From contig DAOJ01000065.1 in assembly GCA_002502365.1 (NCBI GenBank), forward strand, positions 1-64,000: DNA of 64,000 nt, in the 5' to 3' direction. The notes below the pieces were generated by a model. The model was not told where the DNA came from and did not search any database. It worked only from the letters and a program-made list of their open reading frames with translations. The translations under genes were made by a program, and so were the position numbers. Positions 8,571-19,064 of this stretch are shown here, piece by piece (position 1 is the stretch's first letter; every line of letters begins with the position of its first letter). The stretch is from Euryarchaeota archaeon UBA106. GTDB taxonomy: Archaea > Thermoplasmatota > Poseidoniia > Poseidoniales > Thalassarchaeaceae.

Positions 8571-8598
8571 CTATGCATAGACCGTCACTTTCTTAAAC
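8571..8598 (+). promoter_or_regulatory. Probable promoter of tRNA-Lys and the RNA polymerase operon
   Basis: An AT-rich TTCTTAAAC segment at 8590-8598 lies about 40 bases ahead of the mature tRNA-Lys and is the best TATA-box candidate in this gap. Just ahead of it is a perfect 10-base palindrome, CTATGCATAG (8571-8580). No comparable TATA box is visible between the tRNA and rpoH, so this promoter may serve both. The call is by position and composition only. Confidence 0.4.
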
Positions 8599-8634
8599 AC
8601 CCCTTCGGACGACGGGCAGCCCAGCACTAGCCAT

Positions 8635-8708
8635 GGGCCTGTAGCTTAGTCAGGTAGAGCGCCGGGCTTTTAACCCGGTGGCCGGGGGTTCGAATCCCTC
8701 CAGGCCCG
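8635..8708 (+). tRNA. tRNA-Lys (UUU)
   Basis: A full cloverleaf can be drawn. The acceptor stem is GGGCCTG (8635-8641) paired with CAGGCCC (8701-8707), with discriminator G at 8708. The D arm is GCTT...GAGC. The anticodon stem CCGGG/CCCGG encloses the loop CTTTTAA, giving anticodon TTT (Lys). The T arm is GGGGG/CCCTC around TTCGAAT with one G-U pair. No intron is seen and CCA is not encoded. The rpoH start is only 48 bases downstream. Confidence 0.95.
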
Positions 8709-8713
8709 CCTGA

Positions 8714-8746
8714 CCAAGCCTCAGGCCCACGGTTTTCTGGGCTTGG
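8714..8746 (+). promoter_or_regulatory. Two competing hairpins between tRNA-Lys and rpoH
   Basis: Hairpin A pairs CCAAGCC (8714-8720) with GGCTTGG (8740-8746). Hairpin B pairs GCCCA (8725-8729) with TGGGC (8738-8742). They share bases 8740-8742, so only one can form at a time. They occupy nearly all of the 48-base spacer. They could guide processing of a tRNA-mRNA transcript or tune rpoH expression; neither is shown by sequence alone. Confidence 0.4.
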
Positions 8747-8756
8747 GGCGACGTAA

Positions 8757-9344
8757 ATGGCAGTGAAGAGTTCTACCAAAAAGCGTCTGATTGAGTTGGG
8801 CATCGATGCAGAGCATGCTCACAAACTCGCTGACGACGCTAATATGGATGCAATCAAGAGAATGACAGTTGAAGAGGTATCCGAAAAGACAGGAGTTGCA
8901 ATGAGCGATGCAACCCTAGAAAATATAATGACAATCATCAGAGAGCACAATACCTCCCGAAGAAGAAGTCGCTCAGGCCGAATTACCATTTCAAGAAAAG
9001 CATTAGAACTTGACGACATACCCCAAGGCGATGATAGATTTAATGTCCTAAACCACATTTTAGTTCCTCATCATGAATTAGTCCCCGAAGAAGAAGAGGC
9101 AGCAGTACTGTCACCATGGGGCCTAGAAGTTTCTGACAACGACGGTGGAACCAGAATAGCTAAGGAATTATTACCTAAGATTTTGATTACAGATCCCGCA
9201 GTTCAAGCCATTAAGGAAAAGGTCGAGTCAGAACTCGAAGATTTGCCTGCAGGATGGCTTGCAAATAGGGTTGTACGGGTAATCCGCTACAGCAGAGTGG
9301 CTGGTTCTAGTACAGCGTTCAGACTAATCGTGGAGAGTGCCTGA
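8757..9344 (+). CDS. rpoH: RNA polymerase subunit H with extra N-terminal domain
   Basis: 195 residues. Residues ~95-195 are the RpoH/Rpb5 C-terminal domain: LVPHHELV, LPKILITDPAVQAIK, and the closing VVRVIRYSRVAGSS strand pair. Archaeal RpoH is normally only about 80 residues. The additional ~90 residues form a helical N-terminal domain that clearly resembles the start of RpoA2 at 16138 (both begin M-VKS-TKK-L--LGI---AH-LADD) and ends in an Arg/Ser-rich linker. The subunit sits at the DNA-entry jaw of the polymerase. It starts the operon rpoH-rpoB-rpoA1-rpoA2-rpl30e; rpoB starts 12 bases after its stop. Confidence 0.95.
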   Translation: MAVKSSTKKRLIELGIDAEHAHKLADDANMDAIKRMTVEEVSEKTGVAMSDATLENIMTIIREHNTSRRRSRSGRITISRKALELDDIPQGDDRFNVLNHILVPHHELVPEEEEAAVLSPWGLEVSDNDGGTRIAKELLPKILITDPAVQAIKEKVESELEDLPAGWLANRVVRVIRYSRVAGSSTAFRLIVESA

Positions 9345-9356
9345 GGGGTTGATAAT

Positions 9357-12300
9357 ATGAAGGAAATCGTAGAAAGTTATTTTCAGCAAAGAAGTCTAGT
9401 AAATCACCAACTTGCTTCATACAACGACTGTATTCCCTCAACAGATGGTAAGCTAAGTCGCATGGAAAAAATCGTTCGCAACATCCGTATTGGAACTGAT
9501 GATCCAGTAGAGGATGACGATGGGGGTATAATCAAACTCGACGTTCTGGACAAAGAGATAGTAATCAGAATGAAGAATATTCATCTTGGTCGTCCTACTA
9601 TTCGCGAAGCCAATGGGTCGGAACACCCTGGTACTCCTTTGGAATGCAGGCTTCGAAAACTGACTTATTACTCACCTGTTCATCTCGATTTCCAGATTAT
9701 TAGGGACGATAAACCTACACCTGATATAGAAGAAAGAGTTCACATAGGAAACCTTCCTATTATGGTACGTTCAGCACAATGCAACCTTCACGCTAACCAT
9801 ATCTCACATCTGTGTGGAGAAGCGGATAGAAAATTAAATCCACATACCTCAATCGAAGATGCAGAACGGTTGACTGAATTACTTCGAAGAGCCGGAGAAG
9901 ATCCACTTGATCCAGGTGGCTATTTTATCATCAATGGAACCGAGCGGGTACTAATTTCAATGGAAGATCTCGCACCTAACCGAGTTACTGTTGAAAAGAA
10001 CAAAAAGTACGCTCATGAAACAGAAGTCGCTAAGATTTTCTCTCAAAAAGATGGAGTTAGAAAGCCATTGAACATCGAAAAGCGCCGTGATGGTATGCTA
10101 ATGGTAAAAATCCCAAGTGCAGGTACCACTCCAATTCCAGTTGTATTGTTGATGCGTTCTCTTGGAATGGAAAATGACAAAGAAATTTTCACTGCAATTG
10201 CAGGTCCTGCAGAGGCAATGAAGTATACAGTTGCAAACCTCAACGATGTCAAGGACAACGAAGAATACAATGTCGAAACCTCTGAGGAAGCACTTCAATG
10301 GTTAGAAAAGAAATTTGCCGCCGGTCAGCAAAAAGAATACCGTGAGGCTAGAATTCAGAATTTGTTGGATAAGGAATTACTGCCTCACCTAGGTTCTGGC
10401 CCCGAACATCGTGAAAAGAAGGCTATTTTCCTAGGAAGAATCGTCCGCCAAGTTTTGGAAATGGCGATCACAGACAAGGATCCTAACGACAAGGACCACT
10501 ACGCGAATAAGCGCGTTCGTCTAGCTGGGGATTTAGTCGAGGACCTATTCCGTGTCAGCCTACAACAACTTGCTAGAGACCTGAAATATCAATTAGAGAG
10601 ACATCACAATAGGAAGCGTGAATTGAGAATTAACGCGTGCCTACGTCCTGATGTTTTAACTCAGAAGATAATGCATGCTTTGGCGACTGGAAATTGGGTC
10701 GGCGGACGTAGTGGAGTAAGTCAGTTGCTTGACCGAACGACATATCTTGCCGCTCTGTCACACATGAGAAGAGTCACCAGCCCATTGGTTCGAAGTCAAC
10801 CACATTTCGAGGCCCGTGACTTACACCCAACTCAATGGGGTAGATTATGCCCTAACGAAACTCCCGAGGGTCAAAATTGTGGGCTGGTGAAAAACGCCTC
10901 CCAAATGATTGACGTATCGGAGGAAGTTCACGAAAATGATGTCAAGCAACTTCTTAGCGAAGCCGGTGTAGATTCTTCACCAGCAGGCTGGGCTGAAGGA
11001 TTCAGAGTTCACGTCAATGGTGACATTTTCGGACTTCACAAGAATGCTGCTAGATTGGTAAACCAATTCAAGCGCCGCCGCCGGCAAGGACGCATTCGTC
11101 CTGAGGTTAGTATCCGATACGACGGGGCGAACCGAGATGTGTTCATCAATACTGATAGAGGCCGAATATTGAGGCCTTTACTTGTCCTAGAGGATGGCGA
11201 TTTAGTATTATCAAAAGAGCATATGGACTTGATTAAATCCGGCGAATGGACATTCGCAGATTTGGTCTCCAATGGAATTGTTGAATGGGTAGATGCGGAA
11301 GAAGAAGAAGACCTCCTAATAGCCCCACGTCCATTCGATTTGCCAATGGTTTCTCCTAAGCATGGTCGGCCAATTAATCCAGCCGCAGTCGAGTGGGTAA
11401 ACTTAGGCGATTCCCAAATCAAGAAGGCTAAGCTTCGTGTAGAAGTAAAGATGCCAAATGGGGATGTTGAAGTCGAGAATTTCAGCGTTCCTCTGAACTA
11501 TTTCCAAGAGGAATTAGAAAGCATAATGCGCAAGCAAAAGCGGCAAAATACAGTTCTTGCATATACCCACGTAGAAATTGATCCACAATTGATTCTAGGT
11601 GTCTGCGCTTCATTGGTTCCTTATCCTGAACACAATTCCACTCCGAGAGTCACTGGTGGGACAGCGATGGTAAAACAAAGCCTTGGACTCCCTAGTGCGA
11701 ACTACCGACTCAGGCCAGACACTCGAATGCATGTTATGCACTATCCACAACAATCGATAGTAGGAACACGTTCCATGAAAACCACAAACTTCGCTCAAAG
11801 GCCAGGTGGTCAAAACTTCGTAGTTGCAATTTTGAGCCACCACGGTTACAACATGCAAGACGCAGTTGTAATGAATAGAGCAGCTGTCGAGAGGTCTTTA
11901 GGTCGCTCATCTTTCATTAGAACATACAATGCTGAGAACAAACAATTCCCGGGTGGTCAAAAAGAACAAATCGAGATTCCAGGTACTGGCCTTGACGAGG
12001 TCAAGGGTCTAAAATCATGGGAAAGTTACGTTCACCTAGAAAGAGATGGATTGCCAACACCAGAAACCCATCTATCTAGCGAGGGTGCCGAGACTGGGGT
12101 TTTGGTAGGAAAGACAAGCCCCCCTCGATTCCTCGAGGAATCTCACGGCCACTTCCTACAAGCCCAAGAGAGAAGAGAATCATCAATGATGGTACGTAAT
12201 GGGGAATCTGGTTGGGTCGACAACGTATATGTTACTGAATCCTTAGATTCAGGTCTACTTTGCAGAATCACTCTCAGAACCGAAAAGGTTCCTGAACTTG

Positions 12301-13043
12301 GAGATAAATTTGCAAGTCGTCACGGCCAAAAGGGAATCATTGGCAGATTAGTCGATGAAAAAGACATGCCGTTTACTGAAGATGGTATAGTACCTGACCT
12401 TATCATCAACCCACACGCTATCCCATCAAGAATGACCGTTGCTCACGTTCTTGAAATGATAGGTGGAAAGGTTGGTTCGATGGAAGGTCGCCAAATTGAC
12501 GGAACCGCCTTCAGTGGTGAGAAGGAAGAATCACTTCGTTCTGGACTTCTTCGCAACGGATTCGCTCACACCGGAAGGGAAGGGATGATTAGCGGCGAAA
12601 CCGGAGAAGCTTTCGATGCAGAAATATTCACAGGAGTAATCTTCTATCAAAGGCTGCATCACTTGGTAAGTAGTAAGCTGCACGCTAGAAGTCGTGGTCG
12701 AGTACAAATTTTGACTCGCCAGCCTACAGAAGGGCGTGCTCGCCAAGGAGGTCTGCGATTTGGTGAAATGGAGAGAGACTGTCTGATTGCCCACGGTGCA
12801 TCCATGGTAATCAAGGATAGGCTACTTGATGAGTCCGATGGATGGCCTCTAATGGTGTGTAACAACAGTGGTTGCGGTCACATCGCCTATTATGACTGGA
12901 AGAGGAGAACGCCAGTGTGCCCGGTTTGTGGCGACAGAGCAGATGTTCACTCCGTCCAGACCTCATATGCATTCAAACTACTCTTGGATGAGATGAAAAG
13001 TCTTGGAGTGGCTATGCGCCTAGAACTGGAGGATAGAAGATGA
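9357..13043 (+). CDS. rpoB: DNA-directed RNA polymerase subunit B
   Basis: A single 1228-residue chain corresponding to the fused B''+B' of other euryarchaea and to eukaryotic Rpb2. Visible landmarks are the fork region around ETPEGQNCGLVKN, the GDKFASRHGQKG motif at ~981-992 near the active site, and a C-terminal zinc site (CNNSGCG...CPVCG, residues ~1168-1198) followed by the clamp-anchoring end. With A' it forms the catalytic cleft for all transcription. The ATG follows a GAGGGG site that overlaps the end of rpoH. Its TGA overlaps the rpoA1 ATG (ATGA), indicating coupled translation. No break or insertion is obvious. Confidence 0.98.
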   Translation: MKEIVESYFQQRSLVNHQLASYNDCIPSTDGKLSRMEKIVRNIRIGTDDPVEDDDGGIIKLDVLDKEIVIRMKNIHLGRPTIREANGSEHPGTPLECRLRKLTYYSPVHLDFQIIRDDKPTPDIEERVHIGNLPIMVRSAQCNLHANHISHLCGEADRKLNPHTSIEDAERLTELLRRAGEDPLDPGGYFIINGTERVLISMEDLAPNRVTVEKNKKYAHETEVAKIFSQKDGVRKPLNIEKRRDGMLMVKIPSAGTTPIPVVLLMRSLGMENDKEIFTAIAGPAEAMKYTVANLNDVKDNEEYNVETSEEALQWLEKKFAAGQQKEYREARIQNLLDKELLPHLGSGPEHREKKAIFLGRIVRQVLEMAITDKDPNDKDHYANKRVRLAGDLVEDLFRVSLQQLARDLKYQLERHHNRKRELRINACLRPDVLTQKIMHALATGNWVGGRSGVSQLLDRTTYLAALSHMRRVTSPLVRSQPHFEARDLHPTQWGRLCPNETPEGQNCGLVKNASQMIDVSEEVHENDVKQLLSEAGVDSSPAGWAEGFRVHVNGDIFGLHKNAARLVNQFKRRRRQGRIRPEVSIRYDGANRDVFINTDRGRILRPLLVLEDGDLVLSKEHMDLIKSGEWTFADLVSNGIVEWVDAEEEEDLLIAPRPFDLPMVSPKHGRPINPAAVEWVNLGDSQIKKAKLRVEVKMPNGDVEVENFSVPLNYFQEELESIMRKQKRQNTVLAYTHVEIDPQLILGVCASLVPYPEHNSTPRVTGGTAMVKQSLGLPSANYRLRPDTRMHVMHYPQQSIVGTRSMKTTNFAQRPGGQNFVVAILSHHGYNMQDAVVMNRAAVERSLGRSSFIRTYNAENKQFPGGQKEQIEIPGTGLDEVKGLKSWESYVHLERDGLPTPETHLSSEGAETGVLVGKTSPPRFLEESHGHFLQAQERRESSMMVRNGESGWVDNVYVTESLDSGLLCRITLRTEKVPELGDKFASRHGQKGIIGRLVDEKDMPFTEDGIVPDLIINPHAIPSRMTVAHVLEMIGGKVGSMEGRQIDGTAFSGEKEESLRSGLLRNGFAHTGREGMISGETGEAFDAEIFTGVIFYQRLHHLVSSKLHARSRGRVQILTRQPTEGRARQGGLRFGEMERDCLIAHGASMVIKDRLLDESDGWPLMVCNNSGCGHIAYYDWKRRTPVCPVCGDRADVHSVQTSYAFKLLLDEMKSLGVAMRLELEDRR

Positions 13044-16000
13044 GTGCCCGCGGAGTTGCAAAAATCCCAAAGAGGATTGATTCGATTAAATTTAGTCTGA
13101 TGGATCCGAATGAAATACGAAAGATGTCAGCAGTTGAAGTAAAGACAGCTGATACCTACAAGGATGATGGTCACGCATTCAAACAGGGTCTTATGGATCC
13201 CAAAATGGGTGTTATAGACCCCGGTATTCGATGTGAAACCTGTGGAAACAAACACGATGAATGTCCTAGCCACTTTGGACACATCGCTCTTGAGTTGCCT
13301 GTAATGCACATAGGTTTCACTCCTTTAATCAAAACCACATTGAAGTGTACATGCAATGAATGTAGCCAAATTTTGCTACACAGTGCTGCTGACACACATC
13401 CGTTAGATCCGGAAAAGTCTGAACAGGATTACTACCGAGATCGTGTTCATGATGTGATGAGAAAACATGGTGTTGGTTCGACAGAATTCAAGAAGATTAT
13501 CAAAGAAATAGAGAAGGAATGCTCTAGTGCTAAGCGTGCAATTTGTATGCACTGTGGAGCGGAGCAAGGAAAGATTATTCTCGATAAACCGACAACCTTC
13601 AAAGAGAAGAAAGCCGACAAAGGAGAACATAAACTCAATGCACGTGATATTCGTGAATGGCTTGAGAAAATACCTGATGAACATCTGATTTTCTTAGGTA
13701 TGGACAGTCATTCCAGTAGGCCTGAATGGTCCATAATGAAAGTTCTTCCAGTCCCTCCAATAACCGTTCGTCCATCAATCACACTAGACAGTGGAGATAG
13801 GTCCGAAGACGATTTAACTCACAAACTCGTTGACGTTTTGAGAATTAACCAACGACTAAGAGAAAATCGAGATGCAGGTGCGCCTCAATTAATTGTAGAG
13901 GATTTGTGGGAGTTGTTACAATATCACGTAACTACATACTTTGACAATCAAACAAGTGGTATCCCACCCGCTAGGCATCGTTCCGGAAGGCCACTAAAGA
14001 CTCTCTCGCAACGATTGAAGGGTAAAGAAGGTAGATTCAGGAGTAATCTCTCAGGAAAGAGGGTTAACTTCTGTGCTAGAACCGTAATTAGCCCAGATCC
14101 AAATTTGGGGATTAACGAAGTTGGAGTGCCCGTGCGAACCGCAAAGGAACTCACGGTACCAATTCGTTCAACCAGTAGGAATCGTGAACAACTGAGAAGA
14201 ATGATTCTTCGCGGGCCTGATGTACACCCAGGTGTTAACTACATCATCCGCGGTGATAGTTTCCGTGTCAGAATTACAGACAGAACAAAATACATCTGGG
14301 CAGGTTTCCGATGCCTCAATCCAGACTGTCATTGTGGCAGTGATGATGAACCATATCCAGGTTACAGACCTGACCTAAACACAGTATTACCGTCCCCTAA
14401 TTTCCTTCCTGGTCTTGAGTTGAAAAAACAAATGAAAAGGAATGAATTGGGAGATTTGGAAGACATTTGGTCTGTTGATTTAGATGCCACCCTTGCGAAC
14501 CTACGTGGTGAAGATGAGAACGGACGCCCACTACCTGAAGATGATCCAAGAGCAGTAATTCATCACCGCTGGGTTTGGGAACAAAATAATCCTGATGAAT
14601 ATCTTCCTGAACACCTCGAAGTCAACTGCCCACACTGCGGTAGCCCGGCAATTGAGGATGAGTACGGTGAAGTTTACCGGACTGAAGTAGAAGACCGTCT
14701 TTCACCTTACGACAGAGAGGGCAATCCCCGTCCTGGTGTTATTGTAGAGAGACACCTAATTGATGGAGATGTTGCAATATTCAACAGACAACCATCACTA
14801 CACCGAATGTCAATGCTTGTTCACGAAGTCAGAGTTATGCCAGGAAAGACATTCCGCTTTAACTTAGCAGATTGTACTCCATACAACGCTGACTTCGACG
14901 GAGATGAAATGAACCTACACGTAATTCAATCAGAGGAAGCAAGAGCTGAAGCTAAAATCTTGATGAGAGTTCAGGAACATATCATAACTCCTAGATATGG
15001 AGGCGCTGTTATTGGAGGAATCCATGACCATATTTCTGGTGCCTATCTACTGACCCATGGTGAAAGAGTAATTCCAAAGGAATTAGCAATGGAAGTACTC
15101 GGTTCTGTTGGTTGGGATGGTGATATGCCTGAGGAGACTACTACGAAAGATGGAATAGTTGGGTACAAAGGAGCAGACTTACTAAGTTTAATTGTACCAG
15201 CAGGCTTCAAACTGAATTATACTAGCAGAAGCGGTGATGATGTCAACGTAACATCGACAGGAATTGTCAGTGGAACTATCGACAAGCGTGGAATCGGTGC
15301 TGAAGATGGTCGCCTTCTTGATGCGGTAGTTCAAACTCACGGAACAGATAGGGGTGCAGAATTCCTAAATCGAATGACAAAAATGACAATTGCGATTTGC
15401 ACAGCCTTAGGATTTACCACTGGTATCGATGATGAGGACTTACCATCTGGAGCAATCAAAGAAATTTCTGAAATCAACGCTCGTGCCAGCGATGCAGTCG
15501 ATGCTGAATTAGTAAAGTTCGGTAAAGATGGACGAAGATATGAAACTAGACCTGGTAGAACCCCTTCAGAGACACTTGAGGAAAACATTCTCCAGATTCT
15601 AGATTCAGCCAAGGCCGAATCAGGAAACGTTGCAAAATCATACCTTGGAGAAGACAACTCTGCTGTAATCATGGCTACTTCAGGTGCTCGTGGTTCTATG
15701 GATAACCTAGCTATGATGGCAGGTTCTATTGGACAACCTAAAGTTCGTGGTAAGAGGTTAGAAAGAGGATACCAAGACAGGGTGTTGTCTCACTTCCCCC
15801 GCAACGTAAAGGGCGCTGAGGAGAAAGGTTTTGTTTCTTCTTCATTCAAACAAGGTCTACAACCTACAGAGTTCTTCATGCTATCAGTATCGGGAAGAGA
15901 ATCTTTGGTTGATACTGCAGTTCGTACCTCAAAGTCTGGTTACATGCAGCGACGATTGATTAACGCAATGGATGATCTGAAAGTATCCGAAGATGAAAAT

Positions 16001-16138
16001 GGATCGGTAAGAAATACTGCCGACAGAATTATTCAATTCGAATATGGAGAGGATGGAATCGATCCGGCTAGAAGCAGAAAAGGACTTCCGTTTGACATTA
16101 CGAAGGTTCTAGATGATGCATTGGGAGGTGATGAGTGA
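13040..16138 (+). CDS. rpoA1: DNA-directed RNA polymerase subunit A'
   Basis: 1032 residues, somewhat longer than the typical ~880-900. The N-terminal zinc-binding clamp has [17 protein letters not shown] (near 58-74) and a second CMHCG pair. The catalytic Mg-binding loop [10 protein letters not shown] is at ~615-624. It ends before the bridge helix/trigger loop, which is in the separate rpoA2, the usual archaeal split. The extra length is distributed in the middle, including an acidic [15 protein letters not shown] region and another CPHCG site after [12 protein letters not shown]. The ATG overlaps the rpoB stop. Its own stop shares a base with the rpoA2 ATG. Confidence 0.98.
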   Translation: MSARGVAKIPKRIDSIKFSLMDPNEIRKMSAVEVKTADTYKDDGHAFKQGLMDPKMGVIDPGIRCETCGNKHDECPSHFGHIALELPVMHIGFTPLIKTTLKCTCNECSQILLHSAADTHPLDPEKSEQDYYRDRVHDVMRKHGVGSTEFKKIIKEIEKECSSAKRAICMHCGAEQGKIILDKPTTFKEKKADKGEHKLNARDIREWLEKIPDEHLIFLGMDSHSSRPEWSIMKVLPVPPITVRPSITLDSGDRSEDDLTHKLVDVLRINQRLRENRDAGAPQLIVEDLWELLQYHVTTYFDNQTSGIPPARHRSGRPLKTLSQRLKGKEGRFRSNLSGKRVNFCARTVISPDPNLGINEVGVPVRTAKELTVPIRSTSRNREQLRRMILRGPDVHPGVNYIIRGDSFRVRITDRTKYIWAGFRCLNPDCHCGSDDEPYPGYRPDLNTVLPSPNFLPGLELKKQMKRNELGDLEDIWSVDLDATLANLRGEDENGRPLPEDDPRAVIHHRWVWEQNNPDEYLPEHLEVNCPHCGSPAIEDEYGEVYRTEVEDRLSPYDREGNPRPGVIVERHLIDGDVAIFNRQPSLHRMSMLVHEVRVMPGKTFRFNLADCTPYNADFDGDEMNLHVIQSEEARAEAKILMRVQEHIITPRYGGAVIGGIHDHISGAYLLTHGERVIPKELAMEVLGSVGWDGDMPEETTTKDGIVGYKGADLLSLIVPAGFKLNYTSRSGDDVNVTSTGIVSGTIDKRGIGAEDGRLLDAVVQTHGTDRGAEFLNRMTKMTIAICTALGFTTGIDDEDLPSGAIKEISEINARASDAVDAELVKFGKDGRRYETRPGRTPSETLEENILQILDSAKAESGNVAKSYLGEDNSAVIMATSGARGSMDNLAMMAGSIGQPKVRGKRLERGYQDRVLSHFPRNVKGAEEKGFVSSSFKQGLQPTEFFMLSVSGRESLVDTAVRTSKSGYMQRRLINAMDDLKVSEDENGSVRNTADRIIQFEYGEDGIDPARSRKGLPFDITKVLDDALGGDE

Positions 16139-17715
16139 TGGTTGTTAAGAGTGCAACAAAGAAGAAACTCATGGATCTTGGTATTGCTGAGGAATACGCT
16201 CACCGACTAGCTGATGATCGAAAATGGGATAATGTCAAGGTTCTTACCGCAGGAGAAATAGCACAAATTTGTGCTACTGATTCTGGTATGGCACAAAACA
16301 TCTCTGAAGTAATTCAAGGTTCAACTAAAGCAGCCCAAAAGGAGCAGAAAGCAGAGAAGACTTTGATTCGACGCCGTGTTACTTCCCGCAGAAGAAAGAA
16401 GAGTTTACTTCCTTTACAAGAATATGATTCTGAGGATAAAATGAAACAAATCCACCGAGATTTGGATATTGAAAACCCAATGTTCACAAGCCTTTCTGAT
16501 GCTGCAGTAAAAGAAAATATCAGAATTTCACCCAAGACAATTAATGACTTAGTCAATGGTTTACTTTCTAGAGGTCAGAAAAAACTGACACCTGCTCAAG
16601 CGCGCAAGGTTGTTACTTGCGCAGCAGCAGATATGAAAATGTCTCGAGCAGACCCACATGAAGCGGTTGGAATTACCACAGCTCAATCGATTGGAGAACC
16701 GGGTACTCAAATGACTATGCGTACTTTCCACTATGCTGGTGTAGCAACCGTCAACGTTACACAAGGTCTTCCTCGCGTTATCGAAATCGTTGATGCAAGA
16801 AAGGTTCCTAAGACGCCTACAATGCTCGTCTACCTTAATGAAAATGATTCCAAGGGCAAACCTTTGCGAAGTAACGAGAAGAAGGTTCAGGCCATTGCTG
16901 CCGCAATAGAAACCACCACCACCAGAGATATTGCTTCGATAGATGTTGATGTTGCGCAAAGGCATCTTAATTTGGAATTAAATACCAAAAATATTCGATT
17001 GAAGAAAATGACTGGTGCAGAAGTCAGAGACAAATTACAAAGAGCTCTTCGACTATACATTCAGGCTGACGACGAAGATAAGCCTAAGGTTCTAAAGGTC
17101 ATTCCAGGTGTGACAAAAGAGGATGATTTAGCCCAATTAGCAAATGACCCACCTACATACACTGCTCTATTGCAATTAGAAGATAAAATCAAGAAATTAC
17201 GTTTGAAAGGCCTACCCGATATTGTTAGAGCGAATGTTCAGGGTCCAAACAAGGACACTGGCGAATACTACATTGCAACCATTGGTTCTAACCTATCCAA
17301 GGTCAGTATGTTCGATGGCGTTGACAGAGGTCGCACTTACACCAATAACATCAATGAAATTTATGGATATCTTGGTGTAGAAGCTGCCAGACAAGCCATA
17401 GTTAATGAGATGAAAGATACACTCGAGGGCGCAGGTCTAGAGGTAGATACTAGACACTTAATTACAGTCGCAGATGTAATGACAAGCGAAGGTGAGGTTC
17501 GAGCAATTGGCCGTCATGGTGTTAGTGGAACTAAACACAGTATCTTGGCACGATCTGCATTCGAAGTGTCAGTTAACCATCTATTGCGAGCCGGTATTAT
17601 TGGAGAAAGAGACCATCTACGTGGTGTAACTGAGAATATCATAGTTGGTCAACCTGTTGCCTTAGGGACAGGTAGCGTAGATCTATTCTACATACCTGAA
17701 GAGGCAGGTGCTTGA
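16138..17715 (+). CDS. rpoA2: DNA-directed RNA polymerase subunit A'' with extra N-terminal domain
   Basis: 525 residues. Residues ~150-525 are canonical A'': [20 protein letters not shown] at the trigger-loop region, the jaw, and the closing [17 protein letters not shown] motif. The first ~90 residues are additional and match the N-terminal extension of RpoH in this operon, ending in a basic [11 protein letters not shown] linker. I start it at the ATG 16138, since GGAGGTGA lies 7 bases upstream and the next residues align with the RpoH start; a GTG one codon earlier is also possible. It pairs with A' to build the active-site cleft. rpl30e follows after 13 bases. Confidence 0.97.
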   Translation: MVVKSATKKKLMDLGIAEEYAHRLADDRKWDNVKVLTAGEIAQICATDSGMAQNISEVIQGSTKAAQKEQKAEKTLIRRRVTSRRRKKSLLPLQEYDSEDKMKQIHRDLDIENPMFTSLSDAAVKENIRISPKTINDLVNGLLSRGQKKLTPAQARKVVTCAAADMKMSRADPHEAVGITTAQSIGEPGTQMTMRTFHYAGVATVNVTQGLPRVIEIVDARKVPKTPTMLVYLNENDSKGKPLRSNEKKVQAIAAAIETTTTRDIASIDVDVAQRHLNLELNTKNIRLKKMTGAEVRDKLQRALRLYIQADDEDKPKVLKVIPGVTKEDDLAQLANDPPTYTALLQLEDKIKKLRLKGLPDIVRANVQGPNKDTGEYYIATIGSNLSKVSMFDGVDRGRTYTNNINEIYGYLGVEAARQAIVNEMKDTLEGAGLEVDTRHLITVADVMTSEGEVRAIGRHGVSGTKHSILARSAFEVSVNHLLRAGIIGERDHLRGVTENIIVGQPVALGTGSVDLFYIPEEAGA

Positions 17716-17728
17716 AGGAGGAATAGAA

Positions 17729-18025
17729 ATGGACTTAGCAAGACAACTCAAACAAGGAATTAGTACTGGAACCGTACTATTCGGACAACGTCAAACAACT
17801 AGTGCTTGTAACAAAGGAGATGCTAGATTGGTTCTGGTTGCGGCGAATTGTCCCGAGGACTATATTTCCCTCTTGACGACCAGCCATCCCGATATTACAG
17901 TACACAGAGTCTCAATGGTCAATCGGCAGTTAGGCGCTGCTTGTGCAAAACCCTTCCCAGTGAGCGCATTATGTGTTGTAGACCCAGGTCAATCTGATTT
18001 ACTAACACTGAACGGAAACATTTGA
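17729..18025 (+). CDS. rpl30e: Ribosomal protein L30e
   Basis: 98 residues of the L7Ae/L30e RNA-binding family. The features are an N-terminal helix (DLARQLKQGI), a KGDARLVLVAANCPEDY core and a LGAACAKPFPVSALCVVDPG C-terminal strand/helix. It is a large-subunit ribosomal protein commonly found directly after rpoA2 in archaea. The ATG at 17729 has a strong AAGGAGGAAT site; upstream in-frame codons overlap rpoA2 and are less likely. In many euryarchaea nusA, rps12, rps7 and EF-1A come next. Here the block ends and an unknown gene follows. Confidence 0.92.
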   Translation: MDLARQLKQGISTGTVLFGQRQTTSACNKGDARLVLVAANCPEDYISLLTTSHPDITVHRVSMVNRQLGAACAKPFPVSALCVVDPGQSDLLTLNGNI

Positions 18026-18110
18026 TGGCAACATCAAATGACTTCTATTTTGCATCTCGGTCAGGTAATATCAGGGATTCCTTTCAAGATATGGATGACT
18101 GTCAGACACC

Positions 18111-19064
18111 ATGGATGATGCCATCGGGGATTTACTCAAACTCCGTGGCGTCGAACTATCCAAGGCTGAGAGTGTAACCGAATCATTTGGATTCCGTTGC
18201 TTAGGCATAGCTGAAAAAATACCCGAATTACAGTCTGATAACTCCTCTTCTGTCTACGTTTGGCATATTTCCAAAGGTATTCTTCCAGTTAGTGTAGCAG
18301 AAGCTGAGAGATGGTTAGTGGATGTGCCTAAAGGTGCACATTGGGTATTGAGTGAAAGGGAGTTTCAAGAGCAAGCGAGTAAACTATTGTATTCAGAGTT
18401 AAAAATTGAACTTTGGAGTCCTAAAAAACTCAGTCAATGGATTGGTGAGGCGGTCTTGAGTGGTGAACTCACAGCCCATGCAGCTCTTTTTCCTTCTACA
18501 GAAATAACCCCTGAAGATGAAGAAAAATCTGCTTCCGCAGAAAACCTCATTGTTTTACAAGCCAAAATCAATCTTGACGAATGGAGTATTCAAAGAGGGA
18601 TTGAATATCTTGATGCGAAACCTATTCTTTTACAAGCAAGGATTTGGAATATCGTTGGAGCCTTAGTTAGCCCTGATGGGGATAGGGAAGAGGGTGAATG
18701 GAGAGTTCTAGAAGACCCTTGGGCCGATCGTTTAGAGATGTATAATTCAGAGAATGGTCTACAAAATCCACTAAACCTTAGAATAATCAATTCGCAAGAA
18801 AACAAACTTCTTTCAGAATCAGACCTAAGAGTGATGCTAGTTGGAATTCTGGAAACACGAAAGCAAAGAAAACAACAAACCTCAGAGGGGACATCCGTTA
18901 CAAGCACAATGTTAGAAAGATGGTCATTCGATTCAGAAGGTGCTCATCTAGAATGTTTACCCGCAGCCATACCGGGCTGGATTTTAGATTATGATGGAAG
19001 AAAGGAGATACTCCATTCAAGGAATGGAAGAACATATGATCTCAGTTTCTTTGAAGCGCCATAA
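18111..19064 (+). CDS. Hypothetical protein
   Basis: A 317-residue soluble, acidic protein with no signal peptide, membrane helix or motif I recognise. It contains several Trp residues in short beta-like segments (VYVWHISKGI, HWVLSERE, IELWSPKKLSQWIGEAVLSG) and a central acidic linker (TPEDEEKSASAE). Segments like WSPKKLSQWIGEAVLSG loosely recall restriction-endonuclease-like helper domains, but I cannot support a family. It follows rpl30e after 85 bases, may be its own unit, and converges with the coiled-coil gene downstream, overlapping its end by 23 bases. Confidence 0.75.
   Translation: MDDAIGDLLKLRGVELSKAESVTESFGFRCLGIAEKIPELQSDNSSSVYVWHISKGILPVSVAEAERWLVDVPKGAHWVLSEREFQEQASKLLYSELKIELWSPKKLSQWIGEAVLSGELTAHAALFPSTEITPEDEEKSASAENLIVLQAKINLDEWSIQRGIEYLDAKPILLQARIWNIVGALVSPDGDREEGEWRVLEDPWADRLEMYNSENGLQNPLNLRIINSQENKLLSESDLRVMLVGILETRKQRKQQTSEGTSVTSTMLERWSFDSEGAHLECLPAAIPGWILDYDGRKEILHSRNGRTYDLSFFEAP

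Noticed and set aside
9357..17715. Many 60-130 codon frames antisense to the RNA polymerase genes
   Set aside because: They lack start signals and homologous features, and the sense genes are highly conserved; typical shadows.
18025..18180. A short open frame starting at the ATG that overlaps the rpl30e stop
   Set aside because: About 50 codons, no recognisable domain, and it runs into the unknown gene in another frame; likely chance.
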